Positions 1-7,794 of a stretch of DNA of 64,000 nt are shown piece after piece. Location of the stretch: the NCBI RefSeq assembly GCF_047314965.1, contig NZ_JBLBVK010000057.1, forward strand, positions 124,001 through 188,000. Direction: 5' to 3'. Numbering within the stretch: the stretch's first letter is position 1; each line of letters begins with the position of its first letter. The notes below the pieces were generated by a model, which worked only from the letters and a program-made list of their open reading frames with translations, had not been told where the DNA came from and searched no databases. The stretch is from JAVJUV01 sp047314965. Lineage in GTDB: Bacteria > Pseudomonadota > Alphaproteobacteria > Rhodobacterales > Rhodobacteraceae. The position numbers were made by a program, and so were the translations under genes.

Positions 1-547
1 TCCTGATGAAGCCGGGGTTGATCAGTTGCACGTCGATGCCGGAGCCTTTCAGGTCGGCATACATGGTTTCGGCCAGCGACATGATGCCGGCCTTGGACGC
101 GCCATAGCCAACCGCGCCGGGCAGGCCCCGGAACCCGGACAACGATCCGGTCAGCACGATATGCCCGGTTCCCCGCTCAATCATACGAGGCACCACGTGA
201 CCAAGAACACGCACCGCGCCGGTCAGGTTGATGTTCAGCATCGCCGCGGCCTTTTCGCCGTCGAACTCCTGCGAAGTCATGGGCCAGTAGACCCCGGCCA
301 GGAAGACGAGGCCGTCGACCGCGCCCGCTTCGCGGGCCGCGGAGGCGACGCTTTCGGCGTCGGCGATGTCGACGGGGACGACCCGCGCCGGTCCGGGGCA
401 TTCTGCCGCCAGTGTTTCGAGATCGTCCTTGCCGCGCGCGCTCAGGATCACCTCGGCGCCAGTCTTCGAGATCTCCAGCGCGACCGCGCGTCCCAACCCG
501 GCGGAAGCCCCGACAATCCAGTACCTTTTACCCTTCCAGTCTCTCAC
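1..547 (-). CDS. SDR family oxidoreductase, partial (C-terminus outside window)
   Basis: This is a short-chain dehydrogenase/reductase that runs off the left edge, so about 182 codons are visible. The frame opens at a GTG (545-547) whose last two bases overlap the TGA of the upstream gene (GTGA), which indicates translational coupling. A Rossmann start reading VGASAGLGR follows within 20 codons. The catalytic region reads TGSLSG followed by YGASK, the SDR Ser-Tyr-Lys set. It is the last visible gene of the leftward operon downstream of the divergent promoter near 4.48 kb. Rhodobacter sphaeroides has the same order beside rpoE-chrR. Its substrate cannot be read from the sequence. Confidence 0.85.
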   Translation of the reverse strand, partial: MRDWKGKRYWIVGASAGLGRAVALEISKTGAEVILSARGKDDLETLAAECPGPARVVPVDIADAESVASAAREAGAVDGLVFLAGVYWPMTSQEFDGEKAAAMLNINLTGAVRVLGHVVPRMIERGTGHIVLTGSLSGFRGLPGAVGYGASKAGIMSLAETMYADLKGSGIDVQLINPGFIR

Positions 548-1128
548 GCCGCTTCCTTCTTCCGTTCGGCCGCCTCTACGGGGCGCATTGTGGCCACCAG
601 TTCGGCGACCTTGATCCCGAATTTCCGGAACTGGCTGCGGTTCATGATGGTGCCGTTCTCGACCAGGTACATCCAGTCAACGGCGTCCAGAACGTGCCCG
701 CCCGAGCTTTCGGGCAGCCTGATCCTGTAGGACAGCTTGACGCCGGAACCGGATTGCCTGCCCTCGCCCGCGCCTATCAGGTCTTCCGCCTCGGCGCGGA
801 TGCGGCCGTCGGGCAGGAGCGTCAGGCGCCATTCCCGATTCTGCGTTGCACCGGAGCAATAGCGGAACTGTTCGGTCATCCGGCCTTTGTCGCCATCCCA
901 TTCAGCGTAGAAATCCGCGACGAAGCGCGAGGTGACGCGCCCCGTGGGTCCAAAGATCACGCCTTCGCACAGGATCGGCCCGTTCAGATGCTTGCGCAGA
1001 TCGAATGCCTTCTCGGTGCCTGCATAGTCCTCGGGTGTCTGACCCGCGAAGTCGAGATACCGGGCGCGCAGCCAGACCGACGCCGCGATCACCGCAGCCC
1101 CCATCAGAAATGCGAAAAAGTAATCCAT
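544..1128 (-). CDS. DUF3833 family protein
   Basis: A 194-residue protein with one N-terminal hydrophobic segment (about residues 3-20), suggesting a membrane-anchored protein facing the periplasm. The body, with FDLRKHLNGPILCEGVIFGP and the C-terminal MYLVENGTIMNRS stretch, matches the DUF3833 family, whose biochemical function is not established. It lies 3 bp after the MFS gene and its stop overlaps the SDR start, so it is an internal operon gene. From context I infer a part in the singlet-oxygen or membrane-lipid response controlled by RpoE. Confidence 0.85.
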   Translation of the reverse strand: MDYFFAFLMGAAVIAASVWLRARYLDFAGQTPEDYAGTEKAFDLRKHLNGPILCEGVIFGPTGRVTSRFVADFYAEWDGDKGRMTEQFRYCSGATQNREWRLTLLPDGRIRAEAEDLIGAGEGRQSGSGVKLSYRIRLPESSGGHVLDAVDWMYLVENGTIMNRSQFRKFGIKVAELVATMRPVEAAERKKEAA

Positions 1129-1131
1129 GAC

Positions 1132-2391
1132 CTATGCCTCCTTCATGGCAGGTCTGGCGTCGGGGCCGTCAAGCGGCGTCGCTGCCAGAAGAGCCAGGGC
1201 GGCGACTTTCAGAACGCAAGGCAGTATCGCGTACATCGCCGTCAGGGTTGTCTTTGCCGTGTCGGGAAGACCATCCGACCCGGCCTGAAAGCCGCTGGCT
1301 TCCAGAAGCGGCAGCAGAACCACCGCGGCGAAAGCCAGCGAGAATTTGGAAACGAAGGACCAAAGGCCGAAACCTTCGGCCGCTTCGGGCGATACCTCTG
1401 CCGCACGGGCGGCAAAGATCGCGGGCAGAAGCGTCATGTCCGCGCCCAGGGCCGCGCCCGAGGCGATGCAGATCACGACGAACGGCAGAATGTCACCGGC
1501 GCCCAGCAATGCGGCCCAGCCGAAGGCAAGGATGGACAGGGCCATTCCGGCCATCAGCGCCTGCTTGGCGCCGACAAGCACTGCAACGCGCGACCATAGT
1601 GGTGCCGCTGCCGCCGCCGCGAGGAAGAACAGGAGCAGAAGCGGACCTTCCCAACCCGGTGCGTCCAGCCGGCTTTCGACGAAGAAGAGAAACAGCGTCG
1701 AGGTGACCGCGACGGGCGTGGCGTTCAGGAGAGCGATCAGCAGCAACCTGCGCGCCATTGGGTCTGACAGGATTTCGCGGAAGCCGGTGTCTGCGGCCAC
1801 CATCGCGGGCCGCCATTCGGAGCGCATCGCAAGAATGGCCGCGACGGCAAGGCAGGCGAACAGCGCCGCAAAGATGGCGAAGGGCTTGTCCGAGACCGCC
1901 AGCAGCGCCACCGGCGCGACGGCAGCCAGCGAGACACCGAGAAGCGCGCCTGTTTCGCGCCAGCCGGCCAGTCGCACATGCCCGTCATCGCCCAGCGACC
2001 CTGCCTTCGAGACACCCTGTGCATAGAAGCTGATCGTCAGGAAGCTGAAGCCCGAAAACAGCGCCGCAAGCGTCAGCGCGAACCACAGGATAGGGCTGAA
2101 CGGCGGGGTCACCGCGAACAATCCCAGCATGGACAGGGCCATCACGAGGCCACCGAGCGCAACCGCAAGGGCCCGCCGGTTCCGCAAGCGTCTCGACAGC
2201 CATCCAAGCGCGGGGTCCTGCACGACGTCGATCAGGCGCAACAGGAACAGTACGCCGCCGAGAGCGGCAAGGCTTACGCCGTACTGGTCGACGTAGAACT
2301 TCGGCGCGTGGATATAGATGGGCAGGCCGGCCATGGCGAGCATGGCTGCGAACAGGGCATAGGCCGGCAATCGCTGGGAGGAGGCGCTCAT
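1132..2391 (-). CDS. MFS transporter
   Basis: A 419-residue major facilitator with about 12 hydrophobic segments, resembling the glycoside-pentoside-hexuronide (MelB-like) branch. I chose ATG 2391 because it overlaps the TGA of the DUF1365 gene (ATGA); an in-frame upstream ATG at 2451 lies inside that gene. The conserved loop LIDVVQDPALGWLSRR after transmembrane segment 2 is typical of this branch. The substrate is unknown. Conservation of this transporter next to DUF1365 and FAD-oxidase genes in R. sphaeroides points to a role in the RpoE stress response. Confidence 0.85.
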   Translation of the reverse strand: MSASSQRLPAYALFAAMLAMAGLPIYIHAPKFYVDQYGVSLAALGGVLFLLRLIDVVQDPALGWLSRRLRNRRALAVALGGLVMALSMLGLFAVTPPFSPILWFALTLAALFSGFSFLTISFYAQGVSKAGSLGDDGHVRLAGWRETGALLGVSLAAVAPVALLAVSDKPFAIFAALFACLAVAAILAMRSEWRPAMVAADTGFREILSDPMARRLLLIALLNATPVAVTSTLFLFFVESRLDAPGWEGPLLLLFFLAAAAAAPLWSRVAVLVGAKQALMAGMALSILAFGWAALLGAGDILPFVVICIASGAALGADMTLLPAIFAARAAEVSPEAAEGFGLWSFVSKFSLAFAAVVLLPLLEASGFQAGSDGLPDTAKTTLTAMYAILPCVLKVAALALLAATPLDGPDARPAMKEA

Positions 2392-3155
2392 CGCGATACC
2401 TCGTCCGCCGGAGGTTCGGGGCGCACGCGGAACGACGCGCCCTTCCACCACAGCTTCAGCGCCTGCCAGTGGATCAGGCCCAGAACGCGGCGCGAGCCAA
2501 GCGGGCGGCGCAGCATGGCACGCAGGATGGCGCCGCTGGTCAGAGGTTTCCGGGTGCCTGTCAGCGTCGCCAGAAGCCCGCCATTTCCGGTGGTGTAGTC
2601 TATCCAGATCCCGATCCGGTCGTCCCGGATATCGAACCGGAACTCATACGAACCCTCGACCGGCTGGAAGGGGGATACATGGAAAATCTTCGTTGCCTGC
2701 AACCGGTCGGTCGCCTCGATGGGGCGAAGGTCGGGATGATGGCAAAGGTAGGAGTGGCGGTCTCCGTAGGTGTTGGTCACCTCGGGGATCACCACCCGCA
2801 GCGCGCCTTCGACGTCGTGGATCAGCCAGAAGGAGACCGGGTTGAAGACGTGACCCAGAACACGCGGTTGTGCCAGAAGGTCGATCCGACCGATCTCGAA
2901 CCCATCCGCTCCATGCTCGCGCAGGGCCTCGCGCACCCAGGGCGCGCCGCGGCCCTCTTTCGGAGCGCCGCCGTGGTCGCTGTCATGGAGGGCAAAGAGG
3001 CGTCCGTGGTTGCGCGAGAACAGTGCCGGCGCCGAGGGCGAGGGATCTTCGGCATTCAGCAGCACGTAGTCCACGGTGTAGCGGAACGCGTTTTCCACCG
3101 CGCCCTTGCGACCGTGAAAGGTCTGCCCGTCGATATGATCGACGCGTGAGGTCAT
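2388..3155 (-). CDS. DUF1365 domain-containing protein (RSP_1090-like)
   Basis: A 255-residue DUF1365 protein. Typical family elements are the start of the domain around AVENAFRYTVDYVLL and the block FNPVSFWLIHD. ATG 3155 was chosen because it overlaps the FAD-oxidase stop (ATGA). From memory, its R. sphaeroides counterpart (RSP_1090) belongs to the RpoE-ChrR regulon, is needed together with the neighbouring flavoprotein for full singlet-oxygen signalling, and has been linked to furan fatty acid formation. That role is transferred by gene order and family, and is not visible in the sequence. Confidence 0.88.
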   Translation of the reverse strand: MTSRVDHIDGQTFHGRKGAVENAFRYTVDYVLLNAEDPSPSAPALFSRNHGRLFALHDSDHGGAPKEGRGAPWVREALREHGADGFEIGRIDLLAQPRVLGHVFNPVSFWLIHDVEGALRVVIPEVTNTYGDRHSYLCHHPDLRPIEATDRLQATKIFHVSPFQPVEGSYEFRFDIRDDRIGIWIDYTTGNGGLLATLTGTRKPLTSGAILRAMLRRPLGSRRVLGLIHWQALKLWWKGASFRVRPEPPADEVSR

Positions 3156-4447
3156 TCGGCAGCCAGCGATATCTGGTTCTCGGCCGTGATCTGCCCGGCG
3201 ACCTCGACCGCCGAGGCCAACCCGTCCTCGTGAAAGCCGTGCCGCATCCACGCGCCGCAGAACCAGGTCCGGTTCTGTCCGTTGATCGCCCGGATCGTAT
3301 CCTGCGCGGCCAGAGCCGCGCTGTCATAGACCGGGTGGTGAAAGACGCATTCGTCGTAGATTTTCTCTTCGGCGATTGGCGCTTCGCGGTTCAGCGTCAC
3401 GAAATGCGGGTCGTCATGCGGGATGGGCTGCAACGAGTTCATCCAGTAGCTCAGGTCGATCGGGTGATCGGGGTCGGTGCTTGTCTCGACATAGGTCCAT
3501 GACGACCAGGTCTTCTTTCGTTTCGGCATGACCGAGGTGTCACAATGAAGGACGGCGCGGTTCGGCTGGTACCGCACGGCGGACAGTGCCGTCCGCTCCA
3601 CACCGGTCGGGTCCGAGAGGAGCGAGAGCGTATCATCGGAATGGGTGGCAAAGACGACCGCGTCGAAGGGTTCCCACTCGCCGCCTTCGCAGCGCACATC
3701 GACTCCGAACGCGCGACGCCGGACGCCACGGGTCTTCGCGCCGAGGCGCAGGTCGACGCCGCGGGATTCGATCGCGGCCTGAAGGCGTGTCACATACTCG
3801 ATCGAGCCGCCCTTGACGGTGTACCACTGATGGTTCTCGTTCCAGTCGAGGATGCCGTGGTTCTTGAAGAACTGGACCATCGCATCGGCTGGGAAATCGA
3901 GGATCTTGCGCTTGGGAGTCGACCAGATCGCGCCCGAGAACGGTGTCAGGTAATACTCGCGAAACCACGGGCCCAGCCCCAGACGTTCGGTCAGGTCGCC
4001 AATGGACATGCCCGGTCTGGCCGTCGCAAGCGCCTCGCGGTTGAAGCGAAGGATATCGCCGATCATCCGCAGGAACGCCGGCCGCGCAAGGTTGCGGCGC
4101 TGGGCAAAAACCGAATCCACGCTGCTCAGCGCATATTCCAGTCGACCGCCCCGCGCTGACACCCCGAAGCTCATGTTGCTTTCGATGACAGGAACACCCA
4201 GCGTATCGAAAAGCGCGGTCAGATGCGGATAGTTCTGATAGTTGAAGACGATGAACCCGGTGTCCACCGGCTGGTCGCCGCGCTTGCCTGCCATGATCGT
4301 GCGCGCGTGCCCGCCCAGTCGCGGCTCGGCCTCGAACAGGACCACATGGGCGTTCTCGGCCAGATGATAGGCTGCGCCCATTCCCGAAATGCCGCCGCCG
4401 ATGACCGCAATACGTTTTGCGGCCGAACCGCGCTCTTCAAACGGCAT
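3152..4447 (-). CDS. FAD-dependent oxidoreductase, amine-oxidase fold (RSP_1091-like)
   Basis: A 431-residue flavoprotein with an N-terminal dinucleotide-binding motif (VIGGGISGMGAAYHL, about residues 14-28) followed by the E-x-x-x-x-GGHA motif of amine-oxidase/desaturase-type FAD proteins. It is the first gene of the leftward operon. ATG 4447 has an AGGAGC ribosome site seven bases upstream. The R. sphaeroides counterpart (RSP_1091) is an RpoE target implicated in desaturating methylated fatty acids en route to furan fatty acids. A fatty-acid desaturase role here is inferred from that synteny. Confidence 0.88.
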   Translation of the reverse strand: MPFEERGSAAKRIAVIGGGISGMGAAYHLAENAHVVLFEAEPRLGGHARTIMAGKRGDQPVDTGFIVFNYQNYPHLTALFDTLGVPVIESNMSFGVSARGGRLEYALSSVDSVFAQRRNLARPAFLRMIGDILRFNREALATARPGMSIGDLTERLGLGPWFREYYLTPFSGAIWSTPKRKILDFPADAMVQFFKNHGILDWNENHQWYTVKGGSIEYVTRLQAAIESRGVDLRLGAKTRGVRRRAFGVDVRCEGGEWEPFDAVVFATHSDDTLSLLSDPTGVERTALSAVRYQPNRAVLHCDTSVMPKRKKTWSSWTYVETSTDPDHPIDLSYWMNSLQPIPHDDPHFVTLNREAPIAEEKIYDECVFHHPVYDSAALAAQDTIRAINGQNRTWFCGAWMRHGFHEDGLASAVEVAGQITAENQISLAAE

Positions 4448-4476
4448 TCAATGTGCTCCTGTGTTTGTCCTGCTTA

Positions 4477-4506
4477 CCTTTACGGCAAACAGAGGTGTGC
4501 AGATTA
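4477..4506 (-). promoter_or_regulatory. Putative ECF (RpoE) promoter of the FAD-oxidase operon
   Basis: Read leftward, TAATCT (4506-4501) is followed by an 18-base spacer and TAAAGG (4482-4477). This resembles the TGATC-N18-TAAGA promoter described for the R. sphaeroides ChrR-controlled sigma factor. It ends about 30 bases before the ATG at 4447. It is a pattern match only. Confidence 0.55.
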
Positions 4507-4529
4507 AAAATTCAGGGATGGGAAAAAAG

Positions 4530-4559
4530 TAATCCATCCTGCCCCCTTCCGCGTATTGG
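4530..4559 (+). promoter_or_regulatory. Putative autoregulated ECF promoter of rpoE-chrR
   Basis: TAATCC (4530-4535), an 18-base spacer, then TATTGG (4554-4559) face rightward toward rpoE. The -35-like box and spacer length are the same as in the opposing promoter 24 bases away. This suggests that one sigma factor reads both directions. It would leave a leader of about 100 bases before rpoE. Confidence 0.5.
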
Positions 4560-4664
4560 GAACAAATGTCGATGGAAATCGCACTTGAAAGCCGGGCTGG
4601 CACACGCGGTACACATGGTTATTGTGGGCCTGTGGGAAACGTGTCTGACGAAAGGCGAGAGCGC

Positions 4665-5216
4665 GTGACTGTCATGGCGGAAGCCGGCAACGAAGAATGG
4701 ATCGCATTGGTCGACAGGGTGCGCGAGCATCAGGACCGCGCGGCCTTTGCCGAGCTGTTTCGCCATTTCGCGCCCCGCGTGAAGGCTTTTCTGATGAAGT
4801 CCGGCGCAGGGGAAGCCTTGGCCGACGAATGCACGCAGGAGGTCATGGCGACGCTTTGGACCAAGGCGCATATGTTCGATCCCTCGCGGGCCAGCGTGTC
4901 GACCTGGGTCTTCACGATTGCCCGTAACCGCAAGATCGATGCGCTGCGCCGGATCAGGCGCCCGGAACCCGAGGATCTTCCCTGGGGCCCCGAGGCGGAA
5001 CCGGACCAGGCCGACGTCATGACGCTTCAGCAGGAAAGCGAGAAACTGGCGAAGGCAATCGCGGAATTGCCTGAGAAACAAAGGGAACTGATCGAACGGG
5101 CGTACTTTGGCGATCTCAGCCATAGCGAGATCGCAGAGGAAACGGGCCTGCCGCTTGGCACGATCAAATCGAGGATACGGCTGGCGCTGGAGAGACTGCG
5201 CCACGCGATGAAGTGA
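4665..5216 (+). CDS. rpoE: ECF sigma factor RpoE (ChrR-type, singlet-oxygen response)
   Basis: A 183-residue ECF sigma factor with region 2 (about residues 20-90, including the DALRRIRR recognition end) and a region 4 helix-turn-helix near the C-terminus (LPLGTIKSRIRLALERLR). GTG 4665 was chosen because AAAGGCGAG lies about 9 bases upstream; ATG 4674 is an equally plausible start, and the frame is open back to 4566. It is coupled to chrR just downstream. This is the ECF11 arrangement in which a zinc-binding ChrR anti-sigma holds the factor until singlet oxygen or related stress releases it. It is probably autoregulated through the promoter at 4530-4559. Confidence 0.92.
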   Translation: MTVMAEAGNEEWIALVDRVREHQDRAAFAELFRHFAPRVKAFLMKSGAGEALADECTQEVMATLWTKAHMFDPSRASVSTWVFTIARNRKIDALRRIRRPEPEDLPWGPEAEPDQADVMTLQQESEKLAKAIAELPEKQRELIERAYFGDLSHSEIAEETGLPLGTIKSRIRLALERLRHAMK

Positions 5217-5224
5217 GTTACGCG

Positions 5225-5875
5225 ATGAACGAGATCAGACACCACCTAACCGACGGCCTGCTGATGAGCTATTCCGCAGGTACCTTGCCCGAGGCGTTCA
5301 GCCTTGTCGTCGCGACCCACGTGTCGCTGTGCGACGAATGCCGCGCCCGGATGGACAGTTTCGACGCCGTCGGCGGGGCGCTTCTCGGAGATTCGGACGA
5401 GGTGTCTGTTTCCGAAGATGCGCTAGAGGCGACGATGGCCCTGATCGATGCGGCTCCGCAGATCGTGCAGCCGGCGAATATCTCCGGTCCCGACGCCATT
5501 CTGCCCGCGCCTTTGCAGCAGTATGTCGGTGGCGATGCCGATGCGATCCGCTGGCGGCCCATCGGCGGCGGTGTGCGTCAGGCCGTTCTGGATACCGGCG
5601 GTGAAGCCAGCGTTCGTCTGCTTGCCATCCCTGGCGGGGCGGCGATGCCCGACCATGGTCACCGCGGAATGGAACTGACCCTCGTTCTGCAGGGCGCGTT
5701 CCGGGATGAGGAAGACCGGTTCGGTCGCGGGGATGTCGAGGTCGCGAACGAGGATCTGCATCACACGCCGGTCGCGGAAGAGGGTGTGGAGTGCATCTGC
5801 CTTGCAGCTACCGACGCCCCGTTGCGGTTCAAGGGCATCATTCCCCGGATCGCCCAAAAGTTCATCGGGATTTAG
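5225..5875 (+). CDS. chrR: ChrR family zinc-binding anti-sigma factor
   Basis: A 216-residue ChrR with two domains. The N-terminal anti-sigma domain has zinc ligands matching the R. sphaeroides set: H6, then H32, C36 and C39 in THVSLCDEC. The C-terminal cupin has H144, H146, E150 and H179, close to the published H141/H143/E147/H177. All ligands are present, so it should be functional. ATG 5225 gives the family's usual MNEIRHH-type start; a GTG at 5213 overlapping the rpoE stop is the alternative. Its known role is to bind RpoE and release it under singlet oxygen. Confidence 0.93.
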   Translation: MNEIRHHLTDGLLMSYSAGTLPEAFSLVVATHVSLCDECRARMDSFDAVGGALLGDSDEVSVSEDALEATMALIDAAPQIVQPANISGPDAILPAPLQQYVGGDADAIRWRPIGGGVRQAVLDTGGEASVRLLAIPGGAAMPDHGHRGMELTLVLQGAFRDEEDRFGRGDVEVANEDLHHTPVAEEGVECICLAATDAPLRFKGIIPRIAQKFIGI

Positions 5876-5894
5876 CTGGCGGCCGACGCTTTGT

Positions 5895-5916
5895 GCCGGC
5901 CCGAGGGCGGGCCGGC
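5895..5916 (+). terminator. GC-rich hairpin after rpoE-chrR
   Basis: A perfect 8-bp inverted repeat, GCCGGCCC and GGGCCGGC, with a six-base loop lies 20 bases after the chrR stop. No clear T-run follows, so it may need Rho or act as an mRNA-stabilising stem. Confidence 0.5.
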
Positions 5917-6040
5917 TCAGAATTTCGATGCTATCCGTGGCGCGACGCCATAGATTTGCTTTTATGCTCGGCGCATCCTCATCGTCTCTCCGACACGTCT
6001 CCGGCACAAGCAGGACGGCACTCTGCCGGGCGCGTGCCTC

Positions 6041-7639
6041 ATGAAACGCTTTGCCGCACTCTTCACCGCGCTGGACCAGACCACCGGGACCAATGCAAAG
6101 GTCGACGCGCTGGCGGCCTATTTCACCGAAGCGTCCGAGGCCGACCGACTGTGGACCATCGCGCTGTTGTCGGGTCGCCGTCCGAAGCGCAGCGTGACCG
6201 TCACGCGCTTGCGGGAATGGGCGGCGGAGCGGGCAGGCATTCCCCTTTGGCTCTTCGAGGAGAGCTATCCGATTGTCGGCGACCTGGCCGAGACGATCGC
6301 GCTTGTCCTGCCCGAGCCAGTGCGGAAAACGGACCGTTCGCTGTCGGAGTGGGTCGCCGAGATCAAGGGGTGGTCAGCCTTGGAGGAGCCCGAGCGCAAG
6401 ACACGTGTGCTGGCTGCATGGGACGGGCTGGAGGCCACGGAGCGCTTCGTGTTCAACAAGCTTATCACCGGCGGGTTCCGCATGGGCGTGAGCCAGAAGC
6501 TCATGACCCGCGCTCTCAGCCGGGCGACAGGCATCGCGGAAGCGGACCTTGCCCATCGCCTGATGGGCGACTGGACACCCGAAACCGTCAGCTACTCCGG
6601 TCTGATCCTCGCGCCCGACCCCGGCGCGGATCTTTCGAAACCCTATCCGTTCTATTTGTCCTACCAGCTTGACGATCCGGTCGAGAGCCTTGGCGACGCA
6701 CGGGATTGGGCGGCGGAGCACAAGTGGGACGGGATCCGGGGGCAGGTGGTCGTCCGCTCGGGGCAGCATTTCGTCTGGTCGCGCGGCGAGGAGCTGATGA
6801 CCGACCGCTTTCCGGAACTGGCGAGGCTGATCGACTTCCTGCCCGATGGCACGGTGATCGACGGCGAGCTTCTGGCCTGGGACGCCTCTGCGGAGATGCC
6901 GCTGAGCTTCAACGCGCTTCAGAAGCGGATCGGCCGGAAGATGGTGCCGAAGAAGCTTCTGGAAGAAGCCCCGGTCATTCTGAGAGGCTATGATCTTCTC
7001 GAAGATGGCGGCGCCGACATCCGGAACGCGCCCTTCGCCGAACGGCGCGCGCGCCTGGACGGTATCGCAAGGGATGTTCCCTCCGACGCCCCGTTGCGTC
7101 TGTCGCCGCTTCTGACGTTCGCGGACTGGGACGACCTTGCCCGGCAGCGCGAGGCTTCCCGCGATCTGGGGGCCGAGGGCGTGATGCTGAAGCGGCTGGA
7201 CAGCCCGTATCGCGACGGGCGGCGCAAGGGTGACTGGTGGAAGTGGAAGGTCGATCCCCTGGTGATCGACGCGGTGATGATCTATGCGCAGGCCGGCCAC
7301 GGACGGCGCGCCAACCTGTTCACCGATTTTACCTTCGCCGTCTGGTCGGGAAATGACCTGGTGCCGTTTACCAAGGCCTATTCCGGCCTGACCGACGCCG
7401 AATTCCGCGAGATCACCGCCTGGGTCCGCAAGAACACGCTTCAGCGGTTCGGTCCGGTGCGGTCGGTGAAGGCCGAACATGTTTTCGAGATCGCCTTCGA
7501 GGGCATCCAGGAGAGCACACGGCACAAGTCCGGCGTGGCGCTCAGGTTCCCGCGCATGAGCCGCTGGCGCAGGGACAAGCCGGTGGCGGAGGCGAACACG
7601 CTGGACGATTTGAAGGCGATGCTGGCCGCCCATGGCTGA
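6041..7639 (+). CDS. ATP-dependent DNA ligase (cisplatin-damage-response type)
   Basis: A 532-residue ATP-dependent ligase. The N-terminal ~200 residues form a ligase DNA-binding domain. The adenylation domain starts at the nucleotidyl-transfer motif HKWDGIRG with lysine 228, then DGELLAWD and, near its end, DWWKWK. The C-terminus is the OB-fold. The family is the bacterial ligase usually encoded with a metallo-beta-lactamase exonuclease and a Lhr-type helicase. Neither partner is adjacent here, so the ligase appears stand-alone. It is probably an accessory repair ligase alongside the essential NAD-dependent LigA, which lies elsewhere. Confidence 0.92.
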   Translation: MKRFAALFTALDQTTGTNAKVDALAAYFTEASEADRLWTIALLSGRRPKRSVTVTRLREWAAERAGIPLWLFEESYPIVGDLAETIALVLPEPVRKTDRSLSEWVAEIKGWSALEEPERKTRVLAAWDGLEATERFVFNKLITGGFRMGVSQKLMTRALSRATGIAEADLAHRLMGDWTPETVSYSGLILAPDPGADLSKPYPFYLSYQLDDPVESLGDARDWAAEHKWDGIRGQVVVRSGQHFVWSRGEELMTDRFPELARLIDFLPDGTVIDGELLAWDASAEMPLSFNALQKRIGRKMVPKKLLEEAPVILRGYDLLEDGGADIRNAPFAERRARLDGIARDVPSDAPLRLSPLLTFADWDDLARQREASRDLGAEGVMLKRLDSPYRDGRRKGDWWKWKVDPLVIDAVMIYAQAGHGRRANLFTDFTFAVWSGNDLVPFTKAYSGLTDAEFREITAWVRKNTLQRFGPVRSVKAEHVFEIAFEGIQESTRHKSGVALRFPRMSRWRRDKPVAEANTLDDLKAMLAAHG

Positions 7640-7669
7640 GGGTTTGCGCCGCCTTTGGCGTCGCGCCAT

Positions 7670-7725
7670 GCGAGGGGGCGCCGCCCCCTCGCGCTCCCCC
7701 GCCGTATTTTTGCCAGGAAGAAAGA
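7670..7725 (+). repeat. Intergenic hairpin plus conserved 29-base tail, copy 1
   Basis: A 10-bp perfect stem (GCGAGGGGGC at 7670-7679 with GCCCCCTCGC at 7683-7692, three-base loop) is followed by a 29-base motif (7696-7724) built on CCCCCG, GTATTT, GCCA and GAAAG. A second copy in the same orientation occurs at 59003-59051; the tails match at 23 of 29 positions. Both follow a rightward gene, so a terminator or 3'-end element is likely. Confidence 0.75.
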
Positions 7726-7794
7726 CGATCGAGCTTTCTTGAACCGTTCCGCCCGGACCGCTAGGTCAGGTGGAGGACAGAGAAGGACAATTTC

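Noticed and set aside
4566..4664. Upstream in-frame ATG of rpoE at 4566
   Set aside because: It lies only a few bases after the proposed -10 box and adds 33 residues not typical of the family.
5868..6043. Possible ECF promoter for the DNA ligase
   Set aside because: No TGATC/TAATC box with an 18-base spacer and TA-starting -10 could be found in the 166-bp gap.
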